Source: Hippopus hippopus | Taxonomy: Eukaryota; Mollusca; Bivalvia; Cardiida; Cardiidae | DNA length: 64,000 nucleotides | Direction of reading: 5' to 3' | Assembly (NCBI GenBank): GCA_946811185.2 | Contig: OX328112.1 | Coordinates: 33,987,323-34,051,322, forward strand | Shown: positions 59,001-61,094 of the stretch, piece after piece | How positions within the stretch are numbered: the stretch's first letter is position 1 | Layout: every line of letters starts with the position of its first letter | The notes under the pieces: model-generated | Databases searched by the model: none | The model's input: the letters and a program-made list of their open reading frames with translations, nothing else | Told to the model about the DNA's origin: nothing | Program-made: the position numbers and the translations under genes

Positions 59001-60974
59001 CTTGTTTACCATTTCAGCGATTCAAATCATCATTAATTTGGTCTACATTTCATTCGTCATGTGCAAATGCTTTCGTTTTGGACAAGTCTAAAATTACATC
59101 ATTTGGTAAAGGGTTGAGGGTTTGGTAGATGCTACATGCTTTGAAAGTAATGTGGGAGAAATTGGCCAGCCGATGTTTTGGACAGAACAATCTTGCCAAG
59201 AACAATTTAGCCAGCCGAAAAACGTACGGTAGGACAATTTGTCAAGATAAACGCGAGCAGCCAAAAGTAATCATTTTGATAGTCATAATACAGGCACGTT
59301 CTATACAACTTATTCATCATATCCATCATTCAATATGGATATTATTGATAATATCTGACAATATGTTACAGTATAGTTTCAAAAGTTGCAAAAGTTACAG
59401 GAAAGAATACATGTATTTATATTTTCTTAATCTTTTATAAAAGGTTGGTAGGTATTGTTCATGATGAGTGATATCTAAAGCTTGAAAATCGGTATTACTG
59501 GTCAGAATAGTCACTTACATTCTACGTTTTATTGCTGTCGATTGGCAGACATATATCTTTAGCATTCCGTTAAACTACTAATTTGTAAGGGACGGAGAGT
59601 TCCTACGTGACTCAGTTATATAATGTCTATCCCATACATAGTTCAAACAACTGCCATTTGATTTGTGATTTCAAACCACTGTAGTTATTCAGTGTCGACC
59701 GATTACAGTGCTGACAGCACTTCGATTAAAACCCGGTATTTAAGGTTCGTTGTAACGTTTCCGTTTCGTCTTAAAACAAAAACAAAACGTCAGAGTCCAA
59801 TATTGGAAGAATTTTTCTCTTCGGACGAGTGAGGATCGAAGCAGGGCAAGTGTTTTTTCAAAGTCACTTGTCCTACAGGACGAGTGCCCTTTCTGGAAAT
59901 TTTTGGACCCTGGAAACTAGGAATGGCTGGTGAATACAGGCTCGGACAGTGCCAAATGTAACTGGTCTTTGGCCACTGAAGCTAAAAAAACGTTTTCTTC
60001 TCCATTAGACGGAGCAATTTGGTGTCATCTAAAGCTGCTAACTTGCAATAGTAAATGTGTTCATGGGTTTACTTATTACAGTACCTTAATCACTTGAGCC
60101 ATGTTAAAGTTTGTTGTCTGCACATGCTTTCAATTTGGAGAAGTCTAAAATGCTGTCTTTGGTAAAGAATTAAGCATATGAATGCAGATGGAGTATGGTT
60201 TTTGATAGTAAAGAAAATATCTTGAAGAAATGTTTGCTTCAAAAGGCTTCTTCCTCAGGGTAGTTAATACTCACGATTGTATGGTAAAGGGTTAGATAAA
60301 ATTGCCTTCGAAAGGATAGATAACAATGTGGAAAAAGGAGAAAATGTTGGTCATAAGCAGTTTCTCCTTATCCTACAATTTAAAAAACCTTTTTTCGAGA
60401 TTGTAAAGTCCAGGTTTGTCGATAAAGGGCATATAATATGCTCAACGTTCTATTAGAGAACACAGGGGTCCTGCATGGCTCAGTGGTAAGGTATGGGACT
60501 TGTAACCTAGAGGCCCTGAGTTCGAGCTACACTGGATCAAGTGGGCCTTTTGTGAGAGAGTCCTTTGGCAAGACACTTCAGAAGCCTTGCCTAGTACTGG
60601 TAAAACCCTGGATATTACATGGACATGTGAGCTGTCAATGTGATATGACTGAAATAATGTTGAAAGCGGTGTAAAATACCATTCAACCAATCAATCAACT
60701 AATAGAGAATACAACAAGGCTGAGATGCAATAGTGCAAGATACAAAATATAACCTTGGCTGATGGTCGAACATTTTCTCAATGTCGTCATGGAGATTGTG
60801 GCTATGTTCCATGGCTTCCTCCTTGTCCATGTTAAGTATGAAGGACAGCCCCGTAGAAATGGGCTCATTGGGTACATTAATGCTTGTCCTTCGCTCATAA
60901 CTCTTGGCGAAGTCTACACTGTTTGTTTCTTCTACAGGCTTCCCTGGCGCTTTGCCACCCCCATCTTGAGAAAC
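10950..60974 (-). CDS. SLC4A2-like: SLC4 anion exchanger (AE-type), N-terminal half, 10 exons, partial at both ends
   Basis: This is the whole recognisable gene span. Exons in transcript order are 60974-60754, 46012-45894, 42478-42234, 25552-25279, 23989-23780, 18376-18265, 16592-16411, 14776-14622, 12352-12172 and 11085-10950. Every junction is GT-AG, every phase matches its neighbour, and the 1,835 coding bases give about 611 codons without a stop. Exons 9-10 (residues about 507-611) carry the start of the band-3 cytoplasmic domain: VFVELDEL, ARWIKFEEDVEEGADRWGKP, HVASLSFNSLLELRKG and LLMKHK. The residues before it, SHRMENLQGFRKHKIGRKK, match the pre-domain segment of vertebrate AE2/AE3 rather than NBC-type SLC4 proteins. 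Family members exchange chloride for bicarbonate across the plasma membrane, and this part faces the cytosol, where it supports pH-dependent regulation and dimerisation. The region before the domain (about 506 residues) looks longer than in human AE2 from memory. AE1, AE2 and AE3 are vertebrate duplicates, so a finer name is not justified. Confidence 0.93.
11259..11484 (-). mobile_element. TTAA-ended MITE copy
   Basis: TTAACTCTTTACCACAGG at the left and TTGTAAAGGATTAA at the right. The core is diverged (GGGAAAAGCAAATCACC). Confidence 0.75.
11690..11908 (+). mobile_element. TTAA-ended MITE, well preserved
   Basis: TTAACTCTTTACCAAATGAC at the left, GGTAAAGGGTTAA at the right, and an almost perfect central palindrome centred on CTGGTTACCAG near 11821. 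A truncated copy lies directly left (about 11595-11690). Confidence 0.92.
12172..12352 (-). CDS. SLC4A2-like: AE exchanger exon I, start of band-3 cytoplasmic domain
   Basis: 181 bp, residues 507-566. The acceptor is TACTTTCAG|GTATTTG and the donor is AAAATG|GTAAGA. It enters in phase 0 and leaves in phase 1. It encodes VFVELDELFTSDANEIEWRE, then KARWIKFEEDVEEGADRWGK and PHVASLSFNSLLELRKGLENG. The motifs FVELxEL, ARW-KFEEDVE, RW-KP-VA-LS and SLLELR are hallmarks of the SLC4 N-terminal cytoplasmic domain. The IKFEEDVEE / GKPHVASLSF variants match AE rather than NBC proteins, which have LKFEEDVED / SKPYVATLSL. Confidence 0.96.
12395..12706 (+). repeat. Dispersed repeat with terminal hairpin, copy 1
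   Basis: About 310 bp starting ACTAGAGCTGCCACTGAACG. It ends with a GACGGACGGACAGACAGG microsatellite and a hairpin ATACCCCCGAAAACATTCGT / TTTTGCGGGGGTAT. It is very close in sequence to 33676-33988. Confidence 0.85.
12956..13183 (-). mobile_element. TTAA-ended MITE, well preserved
   Basis: TTAACCCCTTACCAAACAAT at the left and TTTGGTAACGAGTTAA at the right. The core is a perfect palindrome around CTGGTAACCAG near 13045, with arms GGGAAAAGGAGAAAA / TTTTCTCCTTTTCCC. Confidence 0.92.
13298..13526 (+). mobile_element. TTAA-ended MITE copy
   Basis: TTAACTCTTTACCAAATGAC left, GTGGTAAAGAGTTAA right, core GAAAATGCTGGTTACCAAC with one arm slightly changed. Confidence 0.9.
14622..14776 (-). CDS. SLC4A2-like: AE exchanger exon H, AE2-like pre-domain segment
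   Basis: 155 bp, residues 455-506. The acceptor is TTCATCCTTTTAAAG|CTC and the donor is CATGAG|GTAGGA. It enters in phase 1 and leaves in phase 0. It encodes SHRMENLQGFRKHKIGRKKH, clearly similar to the AE2 KSHRFED--G-R-H segment, and ends KFDHSPHE, leading straight into VFVELDEL as in vertebrate AE2 (PHKPHEVFVEL). It is basic overall. This exon and the next give the firmest assignment to the AE branch. Confidence 0.93.
15445..15923 (-). mobile_element. Two adjacent TTAA-ended MITE copies
   Basis: Two copies in the same orientation, 15445-15690 and 15694-15923. Both have the central GCTGGTAACCAGC-type palindrome (the second degenerate: GCGAGTAACAAGC). The right end of the second is GGTAAAGAGTTAA. 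Confidence 0.8.
15998..16371. repeat. Dispersed repeat with hairpin, copy 1
   Basis: Contains TCACATAACATCCCTTGTTT, TGACGTCATTTTTGACGTCA and ATTACCGCGGGTGAATCT. It ends in an inverted repeat (16224-16376) with arms GAATCTGACATTTGTTAGTG and CCAACTCATGTCAGATCC. The centre is palindromic (ATTAAGCTCGCC / GGCTCGCTTAAT). It lies next to exon G of the AE gene. Confidence 0.85.
16411..16592 (-). CDS. SLC4A2-like: AE exchanger exon G
   Basis: 182 bp, residues 394-454. The acceptor is ACAATTTTTAG|GTCTG and the donor is GCCT|GTAAGT. It enters in phase 2 and leaves in phase 1. It begins SESRHRHRKHHQKSSEHYGK and carries LLNRRQKGSDVH and TPLEEDEMNLPSVDQDEMA. The last part aligns in order with the AE2 stretch just before the KSHRFED motif. 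A long inverted repeat (16224-16376) starts 34 bases into the downstream intron. Confidence 0.88.
16690..16975 (-). mobile_element. tRNA-derived SINE
   Basis: Reverse-strand relative of the SINE at 24450: tail ACATTATTTCAGTTATG at the left, GGCCACTGGCTGCTTTCC in the body, and the head with GGGATTTGAACCAGC at the right. The A-box end is eroded. Confidence 0.75.
17160..17390 (-). mobile_element. TTAA-ended MITE remnant
   Basis: Recognisable by CATTTTCTCCTTTTCC, CTACAAATGCTTGAATTTGG and CAGGTCTGAAATTTCGTCGC. Both termini are eroded. Confidence 0.6.
17846..17975 (-). mobile_element. SINE 3-prime fragment
   Basis: Body and tail of the same SINE family (TTAAACATTATTTCAG; AAGCCACTGGCTGCTTTCC), without the tRNA head. 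Confidence 0.7.
18018..18248 (+). mobile_element. TTAA-ended MITE 17 bp from a splice donor
   Basis: Core GAAAATGCTGGTTCCAGTATTTTC, right end AGTAAAAGGTTAA. Exon F of the AE gene ends at 18265, so the copy lies almost against its 5-prime splice site. Confidence 0.85.
18265..18376 (-). CDS. SLC4A2-like: AE exchanger exon F
   Basis: 112 bp, residues 357-393. The acceptor is TTTTCATTCTAG|GAGC and the donor is CCAAG|GTACTG. It enters in phase 1 and leaves in phase 2. The peptide is AEDVEDHEGQEEGSDGEE followed by a Pro-rich basic end (LSPPPRMSPKVPR). A MITE copy (18018-18248) begins only 17 bases into the downstream intron. Exons F and G together make 98 codons between phase-1 introns, so the pair could also be skipped in frame. 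Confidence 0.85.
19003..19280 (-). mobile_element. tRNA-derived SINE, second family
   Basis: Read on the minus strand: head GGTAGCTCAGTTGTTAGTG with B-box-like GAGTTCAATACC, body rich in CTTTCTTTC / GAAAGAAAG text, tail GTTAAACTCCAATTCAATC with GATT repeats. A 7-bp duplication ATTTGTT flanks it (18996-19002, 19281-19287). Confidence 0.85.
19604..19917. repeat. Dispersed repeat with hairpin, copy 2, centre deleted
   Basis: Matches 15998-16371 closely (TCACATAACCTCCCTTGTTT; ATTACCGCGGGTGCATCT). The inner hairpin is lost: after TTATTAAACTCATCAAGGGG there is an A-run and then ATTATCTCAAACACCAAC. Confidence 0.85.
20235..20490 (+). repeat. 27-bp minisatellite
   Basis: About nine units of 27 bp, each starting TATAATGGCAA and ending near TTAATTATGG or TTAATTACAG. 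Because the unit is nine codons long, frames stay open through it on both strands. The codons predicted there are a by-product, not a gene. Confidence 0.9.
21249..21312. repeat. Short near-perfect hairpin
   Basis: CTATGTTATGGGTACCCATT ... AATGAGTACCCACAACATAG around a TCATCTCATTGAGACGA centre. It lies in an intron. Confidence 0.85.
21517..21757 (+). mobile_element. TTAA-ended MITE copy
   Basis: TTAAACTCTTTATGACACG left and GTGGTAAAGGGTTAA right. It contains a small internal triplication of TGGATTAAATG (about 21590-21615). Confidence 0.85.
23311..23548 (-). mobile_element. TTAA-ended MITE copy
   Basis: TTAACTATTTACCATACAAT left, GTGGTAAAGAGTTAA right, core GCTGGTAACCACC. A third, truncated copy follows directly (about 23549-23740). 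Confidence 0.85.
23780..23989 (-). CDS. SLC4A2-like: AE exchanger exon E, symmetric 210-bp exon
   Basis: 210 bp, exactly 70 codons, residues 287-356, flanked by two phase-1 introns. The acceptor is AACCTTACAG|GGTCTGACC and the donor is TTAG|GTAGGT. Only the frame dictated by exons D and F stays open: SDLQGHQERSPSFESFSRQT at the start and RAEDDEKGRVKFMLG at the end. Another frame is also open across the exon but does not connect to the neighbours. Being symmetric, it could be skipped without shifting the frame. Confidence 0.85.
24088..24290 (-). mobile_element. TTAA-ended MITE, degenerate
   Basis: TTAACCCTTTACCAAACGAT left; the right end GGATAAAGGTTCATAA has lost the TTAA. Part of the central palindrome is deleted. 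Confidence 0.7.
24450..24754 (+). mobile_element. tRNA-derived SINE
   Basis: The head is tRNA-like with A-box TAGCTCAGTTGG and B-box GGTTCGATCC. The body contains GGAAAGCAGCCAGTGGCTTGG, and the tail is AATGTTGAGAAGGGCATTAAAC followed by CAAT repeats. An imperfect 12-bp target duplication (CTAAATAGAGTT / CTAAACTGAGTT) lies at 24438-24449 and 24755-24766. Same family as 16690-16975. Confidence 0.88.
24874..25075 (+). mobile_element. TTAA-ended MITE, partly deleted
   Basis: TTAACTGTTTACCACACAAA left, GTGGATAGAGTTA right. The left arm of the palindrome is missing and only TTACCAGCATTTTCTCC remains. A half copy abuts it at about 24775-24877. Confidence 0.7.
25279..25552 (-). CDS. SLC4A2-like: AE exchanger exon D, acidic Ser/Thr-rich linker
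   Basis: 274 bp, residues 196-286. The acceptor is ACCCTTATCAG|GAATCAGG and the donor is TATATTG|GTATGA. It enters in phase 0 and leaves in phase 1. The peptide starts ESGETSDDENSADEST, has a short Thr run (VPATTTTTG) and ends KKQGLFYIG. It has no folded domain and is likely a disordered regulatory linker rich in casein-kinase-2-like acidic Ser sites. It is separated from exon C by the largest complete intron here (16.7 kb). Confidence 0.88.
25933..27735 (+). mobile_element. Tandem-core element, GACCTAGTTTTTGACC type, 3-prime truncated
   Basis: Starts AACAAGAGGGCCATGATGGC, with a SINE inserted 46 bases in. It carries about nine units of roughly 142 bp, each with GACCTAGTTTTTGACCCGAC, CATTCTGACCAACTTTC and AATGTGGCCTCTAGAG. 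The right end stops after AAAAGCTCACCTTGAGCA without the full hairpin. It lies in the intron between exons C and D. Confidence 0.85.
25979..26256 (-). mobile_element. tRNA-derived SINE inserted in a tandem-core element
   Basis: Same family as 19003-19280, with a (CCAA)n tail (seen as GGTT repeats at the left). An exact 13-bp target duplication CCTGAGTCTTTTG (25966-25978 and 26257-26269) shows that it landed in the head of the element at 25933-27735. Confidence 0.93.
28907..30796 (+). mobile_element. Tandem-core element, GACCTAGTTTTTGACC type, long copy
   Basis: Starts GACAAGAGGGCCTTGATGGT and carries more than a dozen units of about 140 bp with ATGTGGCCTCTAGAGTGTAC and GACCTAGTTTTTGACC. It ends ATGATCACAAAAGCTCATCT, then GAGCACTTCCTGCT and AGTTGAGTGAAAAA. 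The hairpin is decayed. Confidence 0.85.
31045..31272 (+). mobile_element. TTAA-ended MITE, well preserved
   Basis: TTAACTCTTTACCAAACGAC left; right end GGTAAAGAGTTGA with the last TTAA changed to TTGA (31269-31272), which also abuts the element at 31273. The core lacks one G (GCTGTTACCAGC). Confidence 0.9.
31273..31753. mobile_element. TTAA-flanked TIR element carrying a tRNA-like segment
   Basis: 481 bp with inverted ends AGGCCCACTA...TAGTGGGCCT, flanked by TTGA (31269-31272, an altered TTAA at the end of a MITE) and TTAA (31754-31757). The interior holds a minus-strand tRNA-like segment with A-box TAGCTCAGTGGTTAAGG and B-box GGTTCGAATCC (31511-31605), possibly a nested SINE. It has no coding capacity. 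Confidence 0.7.
33076..33322 (-). mobile_element. TTAA-ended MITE, first of a joined pair
   Basis: TTAACCCATTTACCACACAA left and TTTGGTAAAGGGTTAA right. Its final TTAA (33319-33322) is the first TTAA of the next copy. Confidence 0.9.
33319..33550 (-). mobile_element. TTAA-ended MITE, second of a joined pair
   Basis: TTAACCCTTTACCAAACAAC left and TTTGGTAAAGGGTTAA right. The core around GCTGGTAACCAGC (about 33405) is a perfect palindrome with arms of more than 20 bases. It is one of the best-preserved copies. Confidence 0.93.
33676..33988 (+). repeat. Dispersed repeat with terminal hairpin, copy 2
   Basis: Near-identical to 12395-12706. It gains ACTTAATACCCCCGCCAGCG near the start and has a different microsatellite length near the end. 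The same closing hairpin with GCGGGGGTATAATA is present. Confidence 0.85.
34010..34600 (+). repeat. Chimeric repeat: copy of the 3990 family joined to a tandem-core unit
   Basis: 34010-34480 matches 3990-4535 (ACAGATGTCTCCCCCCTTTT; TATGTCACCAAGGCAATTTC). From about 34484 the sequence switches to a tandem-core unit (ATGACCCAATTTCGAACTTG, to AATATGGC at 34570) nearly identical to 36680-36768. Confidence 0.7.
34787..35089. mobile_element. TIR element (MITE) of 303 bp
   Basis: Ends read ATATACCATATTTCTCCTAA on the left and, reversed, ATATACTGTATTTCTCCTAA on the right: about 27-bp inverted repeats with two mismatches in the outer part, extending into AGAAGC / AAAAGC. There is no open frame. TA-rich borders fit a TA-target superfamily, but the exact target duplication is not certain. 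Confidence 0.7.
35660..35870 (+). mobile_element. TTAA-ended MITE, degenerate
   Basis: Shows GACTAGACCAAATTGAAGGC and AGGAAAAGGAGAAATCAGCA, with several bases lost from the centre of the palindrome. Both termini are eroded. Confidence 0.65.
36202..36907 (+). mobile_element. Tandem-core element, GACCTAGTTTTTGACC type, short copy
   Basis: Starts AAATAAGAGGGCCACTGGCC and has about four units. It ends AAAAGCTCACCTTGTGCTCA then GGCGAGTTAAAAA. A segment of one unit (about 36680-36768) is nearly identical to 34484-34570 inside another repeat. Confidence 0.8.
37154..37346 (-). mobile_element. TTAA-ended MITE, partly deleted
   Basis: AACCCTTTACCAAACAATCC left, TTGGTAAAGGGTTC right. The second arm of the palindrome is deleted after GCTGGTAACC. 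Confidence 0.75.
37467..37703 (+). mobile_element. TTAA-ended MITE, well preserved
   Basis: TTAACTCTTTACCAAACGAA left, TTTGCTAAAGGGTTAA right, core around GCTGGTTACCAGC almost perfect. Confidence 0.92.
37978..39422 (-). mobile_element. Tc1/mariner-type transposon, apparently complete
   Basis: 1,445 bp bounded by perfect 29-bp terminal inverted repeats beginning CAGGGTGTTTCATAATATCT, with a TA dinucleotide directly outside each end (37976-37977 and 39423-39424), as expected for this superfamily. It encodes one uninterrupted transposase on the minus strand (38158-39234). It sits inside a copy of the local MITE family: MITE text (TTTTTCAGTCACATG) ends at its left edge and resumes at its right edge (TTTTAATGTCTGCAAATGC). 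Perfect ends and an open frame suggest recent insertion. Confidence 0.95.
38158..39234 (-). CDS. Tc1/mariner-superfamily transposase
   Basis: 358 codons from ATG (context AAGATGG) to TAA, no frameshift. The N-terminus has two helix-turn-helix-like segments (about residues 1-55 and 70-120) joined by an LGRPKS linker, as in paired-type DNA-binding regions of this superfamily. The catalytic core shows WFSDEAHF (Asp157), FQQDGATPHTA (Asp252) and WPPHSPDLSPLDFFLWGYLK (Asp289). This is a three-aspartate triad with 36 residues between the second and third, wider than classical mariner DD34D. The enzyme would cut and paste its own element at TA sites in the nucleus. All key residues are present, so it may be functional. 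The subfamily cannot be named without a tree. Confidence 0.94.
   Translation of the reverse strand: MAPTKDHCKEIVKIYYETKSPITVIRTMQKRYPDVGKLDKKQIHRIVKRFELMGSTEDGRHNDLGRPKSVRNEATIEQVKAVITEIPRKSVRMVFGDITNIASHSSVYRMLKYDLKLTPYKISIMQHLKPTDIESRLSFARWVTENDDIVGQIWFSDEAHFYLNAQVNKKNSIFWGTEKPEFYIEKPLHPEKVTVWAALSAEGIIGPFFFEDEDGTVETVNQDRYLNILKNKFLPALRRKGIDINTTWFQQDGATPHTARNVIDWIQKTFGDNFISLKTDIEWPPHSPDLSPLDFFLWGYLKERVYKHSPQTTAEPKTAVKREMKIISSETCANVIRNFRHRVDVVIGQNGPHLEHIL
40828..41780 (-). mobile_element. Non-autonomous hAT element in a 60-bp tandem array
   Basis: 953 bp. Ends are CAGGGTTCATACAGGC on the left and, in reverse complement, CAGGGTTCGCACAGGC on the right. The pentamer CCACA flanks both sides (40823-40827 and 41781-41785), and the array text continues across (CCCACAAAC), so a 5-bp duplication fits. 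Several CAAGGACTTTTCAA-type subterminal repeats lie near both ends, as is common for hAT transposase binding sites. The interior keeps only a BED-finger exon remnant on the minus strand. Confidence 0.88.
40881..41261 (-). pseudogene. BED zinc-finger fragment of a hAT transposase
   Basis: An open frame on the minus strand reads RTYQAHCLACRKNIDVARMG and then ESALRSHAKGEGRKK. This is the Cys-x2-Cys ... SALxSHAKG pattern of BED-type fingers that open many hAT transposases. The final His expected after KG is missing (GEGRKK). A stop codon lies just upstream (41262-41264), and no start ATG precedes the finger. The rest is a low-complexity Thr/Pro linker. It is best read as a decayed first exon. Confidence 0.75.
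42234..42478 (-). CDS. SLC4A2-like: AE exchanger exon C, His-rich and poly-Lys
   Basis: 245 bp, residues 114-195. The acceptor is ATATCTTCCTCAG|GTCAC and the donor is TACTCA|GTAAGTG. It enters in phase 1 and leaves in phase 0. It opens with SHRRASFPHIHVPLKSLHNH, which resembles the His-rich HR-S--HIHHPL segment of vertebrate AE2 and is good support for AE2/AE3 type. HRRASF holds a PKA-like RRxS motif. It continues with an acidic helix, then an uninterrupted basic run KKKKRKKKKKKPKPP, then a Ser-rich end. Similar basic tracts occur at this place in AE2/AE3 tails. The run is coded by A-rich repeats on the minus strand and may vary in length between alleles. Confidence 0.9.
42540..42803 (-). mobile_element. 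tRNA-derived SINE next to a splice acceptor
   Basis: Same family as 19003-19280. The 9-bp duplication TACTTCACA is at 42531-42539 and 42804-42812. The left copy lies 52 bases upstream (in gene orientation) of the acceptor of AE exon C, so the insertion sits just outside the likely branch-point zone. Confidence 0.88.
43424..44326 (+). mobile_element. Tandem-core element, AGAGGAGAAGATTTTTAAAG type
   Basis: Starts AACAAGAGGGCCATGATGGC. About four units of roughly 165 bp contain GAAGAATTCCTTCATTTC, CACCAGAGCCACATTTTTTG and GGTTTCAGAGGAGAAGA. It ends GACGACACACGACGCACGAC, CTTGAGCACTGTGCTCAAGT and GAGCTAAAAA. It is the sense-strand relative of 57898-59006. Confidence 0.85.
44335..44406 (+). mobile_element. 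Isolated tail of a tandem-core element
   Basis: Carries GACGCACAACGGACAACGGG, hairpin CTGGCCTTCGGCCAG and GTGGAGCTAAAAAA, the same tail as the next element, with no core attached. Confidence 0.7.
44520..45669 (+). mobile_element. Tandem-core element, GACCCCYGGGG type
   Basis: At least four units of about 165 bp with CATGTAAAACTTGTGACCCC, GGCTATAATTTGGACACCC and AAGCTACATGCCAAATTTGG. Near the end is a (GGAC)n microsatellite (45544-45618), then hairpin CTGGCCTTCGGCCAG (45643-45657) and AGCTAAAAA. The left boundary is not certain. Confidence 0.8.
45894..46012 (-). CDS. SLC4A2-like: AE exchanger exon B
   Basis: 119 bp, residues 74-113. The acceptor is GTCTTTCAG|G and the donor is AAAA|GTAAGG. 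It enters in phase 2 and leaves in phase 1. The encoded stretch begins RFSLDELMSGSGQS and ends FLEEHDIK. It is acidic, Ser-rich and probably disordered. The reading frame was fixed by continuity with exons A and C, because the exon is too short to stand alone as evidence. Confidence 0.82.
49471..51567 (+). mobile_element. hAT transposon, internally decayed
   Basis: 2,097 bp with ends CAGGGCTCCGGAAA...TTTCCGGAGCCCTG (14-bp perfect inverted repeats) and an exact 8-bp target duplication GACCATAA at 49463-49470 and 51568-51575, the hAT signature. It is inserted in one unit of the 160-bp tandem repeat of the surrounding element (48660-52580). It retains only the C-terminal part of a transposase, with a frameshift. 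A poly-A run follows AATAAA-like text at about 51000-51026. Confidence 0.95.
49994..50922 (+). pseudogene. hAT transposase, C-terminal fragment, frameshifted
   Basis: Coding similarity starts after a splice-acceptor-like TCTACAG near 49993 and runs in one frame to about 50384. There a one-base shift (near CTATCTTTAACCC) moves the frame, which then runs to a stop at 50920-50922. After the shift comes FNPETFPKSVEEKAKFGSDK, continuous with the downstream ATG frame at 50443. The end holds SVEGERGFSKQNLIKTRLR and then LSVEMLDKLMRISINGP, the hAT C-terminal dimerisation motif. The N-terminal DNA-binding and most catalytic parts are absent, so the copy cannot move itself. Confidence 0.88.
52655..52883 (+). 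mobile_element. TTAA-ended MITE, well preserved
   Basis: TTAACTCTTTACCAAACGAC left, TTCGGTAAAGAGTTAA right, near-perfect core around GCTGGTTACCAGC. A right-hand half copy of the opposite orientation (about 52580-52658) shares its first TTAA. Confidence 0.92.
53299..53521 (-). mobile_element. TTAA-ended MITE copy
   Basis: GACCCTTTAGCAGACAATGC left and GTGTGGTAAAGAGTTG right. Core GCTGGTAACCAGTATTTTA. Confidence 0.8.
53563..53790 (+). repeat. 58-bp tandem repeat
   Basis: Four units with GGGGGTACAGTGTACCCCCT, AGGTTTTGAATTGGGGGTAC and AAAGAAAAATT. Each unit holds the palindrome GGGGGTACAGTGTACCCCC or a variant. Confidence 0.85.
53825..54042 (-). mobile_element. TTAA-ended MITE copy with core deletion
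   Basis: TTAACCCTGTATCACACAAT left, TTGCTAAAGAGTTAA right. The palindrome has lost its centre (GAAAATGCTGATTTTCTCC). Confidence 0.82.
54731..56414 (+). mobile_element. Large tandem-core element, complete sister copy in opposite orientation
   Basis: Starts AACAAGAGCGGCAAATTGTC, then GTCAAGGAGGTATAATAATC, then four units of the TGACAAAGTTATATTCC type and five of the TGCTAGAGTGTAAACAAAG type, both with a period near 160 bp. It then has GACGGACGGACGACGGACGC, hairpin CTGAGCACTTCGTGCTCAG (56384-56402) and GTGAGCTAAAAA. It is inserted beside the head of another element (54625-54730, ACAAGAGGACCATGATGG). Confidence 0.9.
57402..57636 (+). mobile_element. TTAA-ended MITE, degenerate
   Basis: TTAACCCATTACCAAATGAC left, then GACTCTTCTTAAGTTGACGC. 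The core reads GGAGAAATCAATCATGGCAG. The right end is near AGGAGAAAGAGTTA. Confidence 0.6.
57898..59006 (-). mobile_element. Tandem-core element, AGAGGAGAAGATTTTTAAAG type, minus strand
   Basis: On the plus strand it opens TTTTAGCTCACCTGAGCACA with hairpin GAGCACAACGTGCTC. It continues with units containing CATCTTCTCCTCCTAAACCG, GACCAAACTTGGCTGGAATG and AACTCTGGTTGCCATGGCAA. It closes AGGGCCATCTTGGCCCTCTT then GTT. All core text matches 43424-44326 in reverse. Confidence 0.88.
59813..59932. mobile_element. hAT-like end fragment
   Basis: Ends TTCTGGAAATTTTTGGACCCTG and contains CTTGTCCTACAGGACGAGTG. A related start, CAGGGTCTAAAAAATCC with GTCCAACAGGACGACTGG, lies at 46331-46425. Both abut text of the inverted-repeat family at 61095-61258. 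A complete element was not found. Confidence 0.4.
60464..60698 (+). mobile_element. tRNA-derived SINE
   Basis: Head TGGCTCAGTGGTAAGG (A-box) and GAGTTCGAGCT (B-box), body GCAAGACACTTCAGAAG, tail AATGTTGAAAGCGGTGTAAA plus CAAT repeats. Imperfect flanking duplication TATTAGAGAACAC / TAATAGAGAATAC. It is antisense to the AE gene and ends 56 bases inside the intron after exon A. Confidence 0.85.
60754..60974 (-). CDS. SLC4A2-like: AE exchanger exon A (first coding exon seen)
   Basis: 221 bp, residues 1-73 of the reconstructed segment. The acceptor is a TTTATTTCAG tract before GTTTCTCAAG; the donor is AG|GTTATA, a weaker non-consensus site. It enters in phase 0 and leaves in phase 2, and the split Arg codon is completed by the next exon. 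The peptide is hydrophilic and includes SYERRTSINVP, an Arg-Arg-x-Ser kinase-type motif, and an acidic helix-like DDIEKMFDHQP. There is no start codon convincingly placed inside, so at least one earlier exon must exist to the right. I did not find it in 60975-64000. Confidence 0.8.
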
Positions 60975-61094
60975 CTGAAATAAATGATAGGTTTTGAAAC
61001 CATTGCAACACAAGCTATTTTATTAATGGATCAGACTGGTTTTAGAGGAGCTGTGTCTTTTCGTGTTTAACACTGTTTCACCATTGTCAGTACT

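Larger units (their letters stand above)
46013..60753. other. SLC4A2-like: Intron between exons A and B, repeat-filled
   Basis: 14.7 kb. From right to left it holds a SINE (60464-60698), MITE fragments (about 60110-60440), a hAT-like end fragment (59813-59932) and a tandem-core element (57898-59006). A stretch at 56415-57400 shows only A/T runs. Further left are a tandem-core element (54731-56414), the head of another (about 54625-54730), MITE copies, a 58-bp tandem repeat (53563-53790) and a large tandem-core element split by a hAT transposon (48660-52580). In 46440-48560 I see only a MITE remnant near 47770-47930 and fragments of a repeat with AGATCAAGATCAGACTGT text. No exon is visible. 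Confidence 0.6.
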
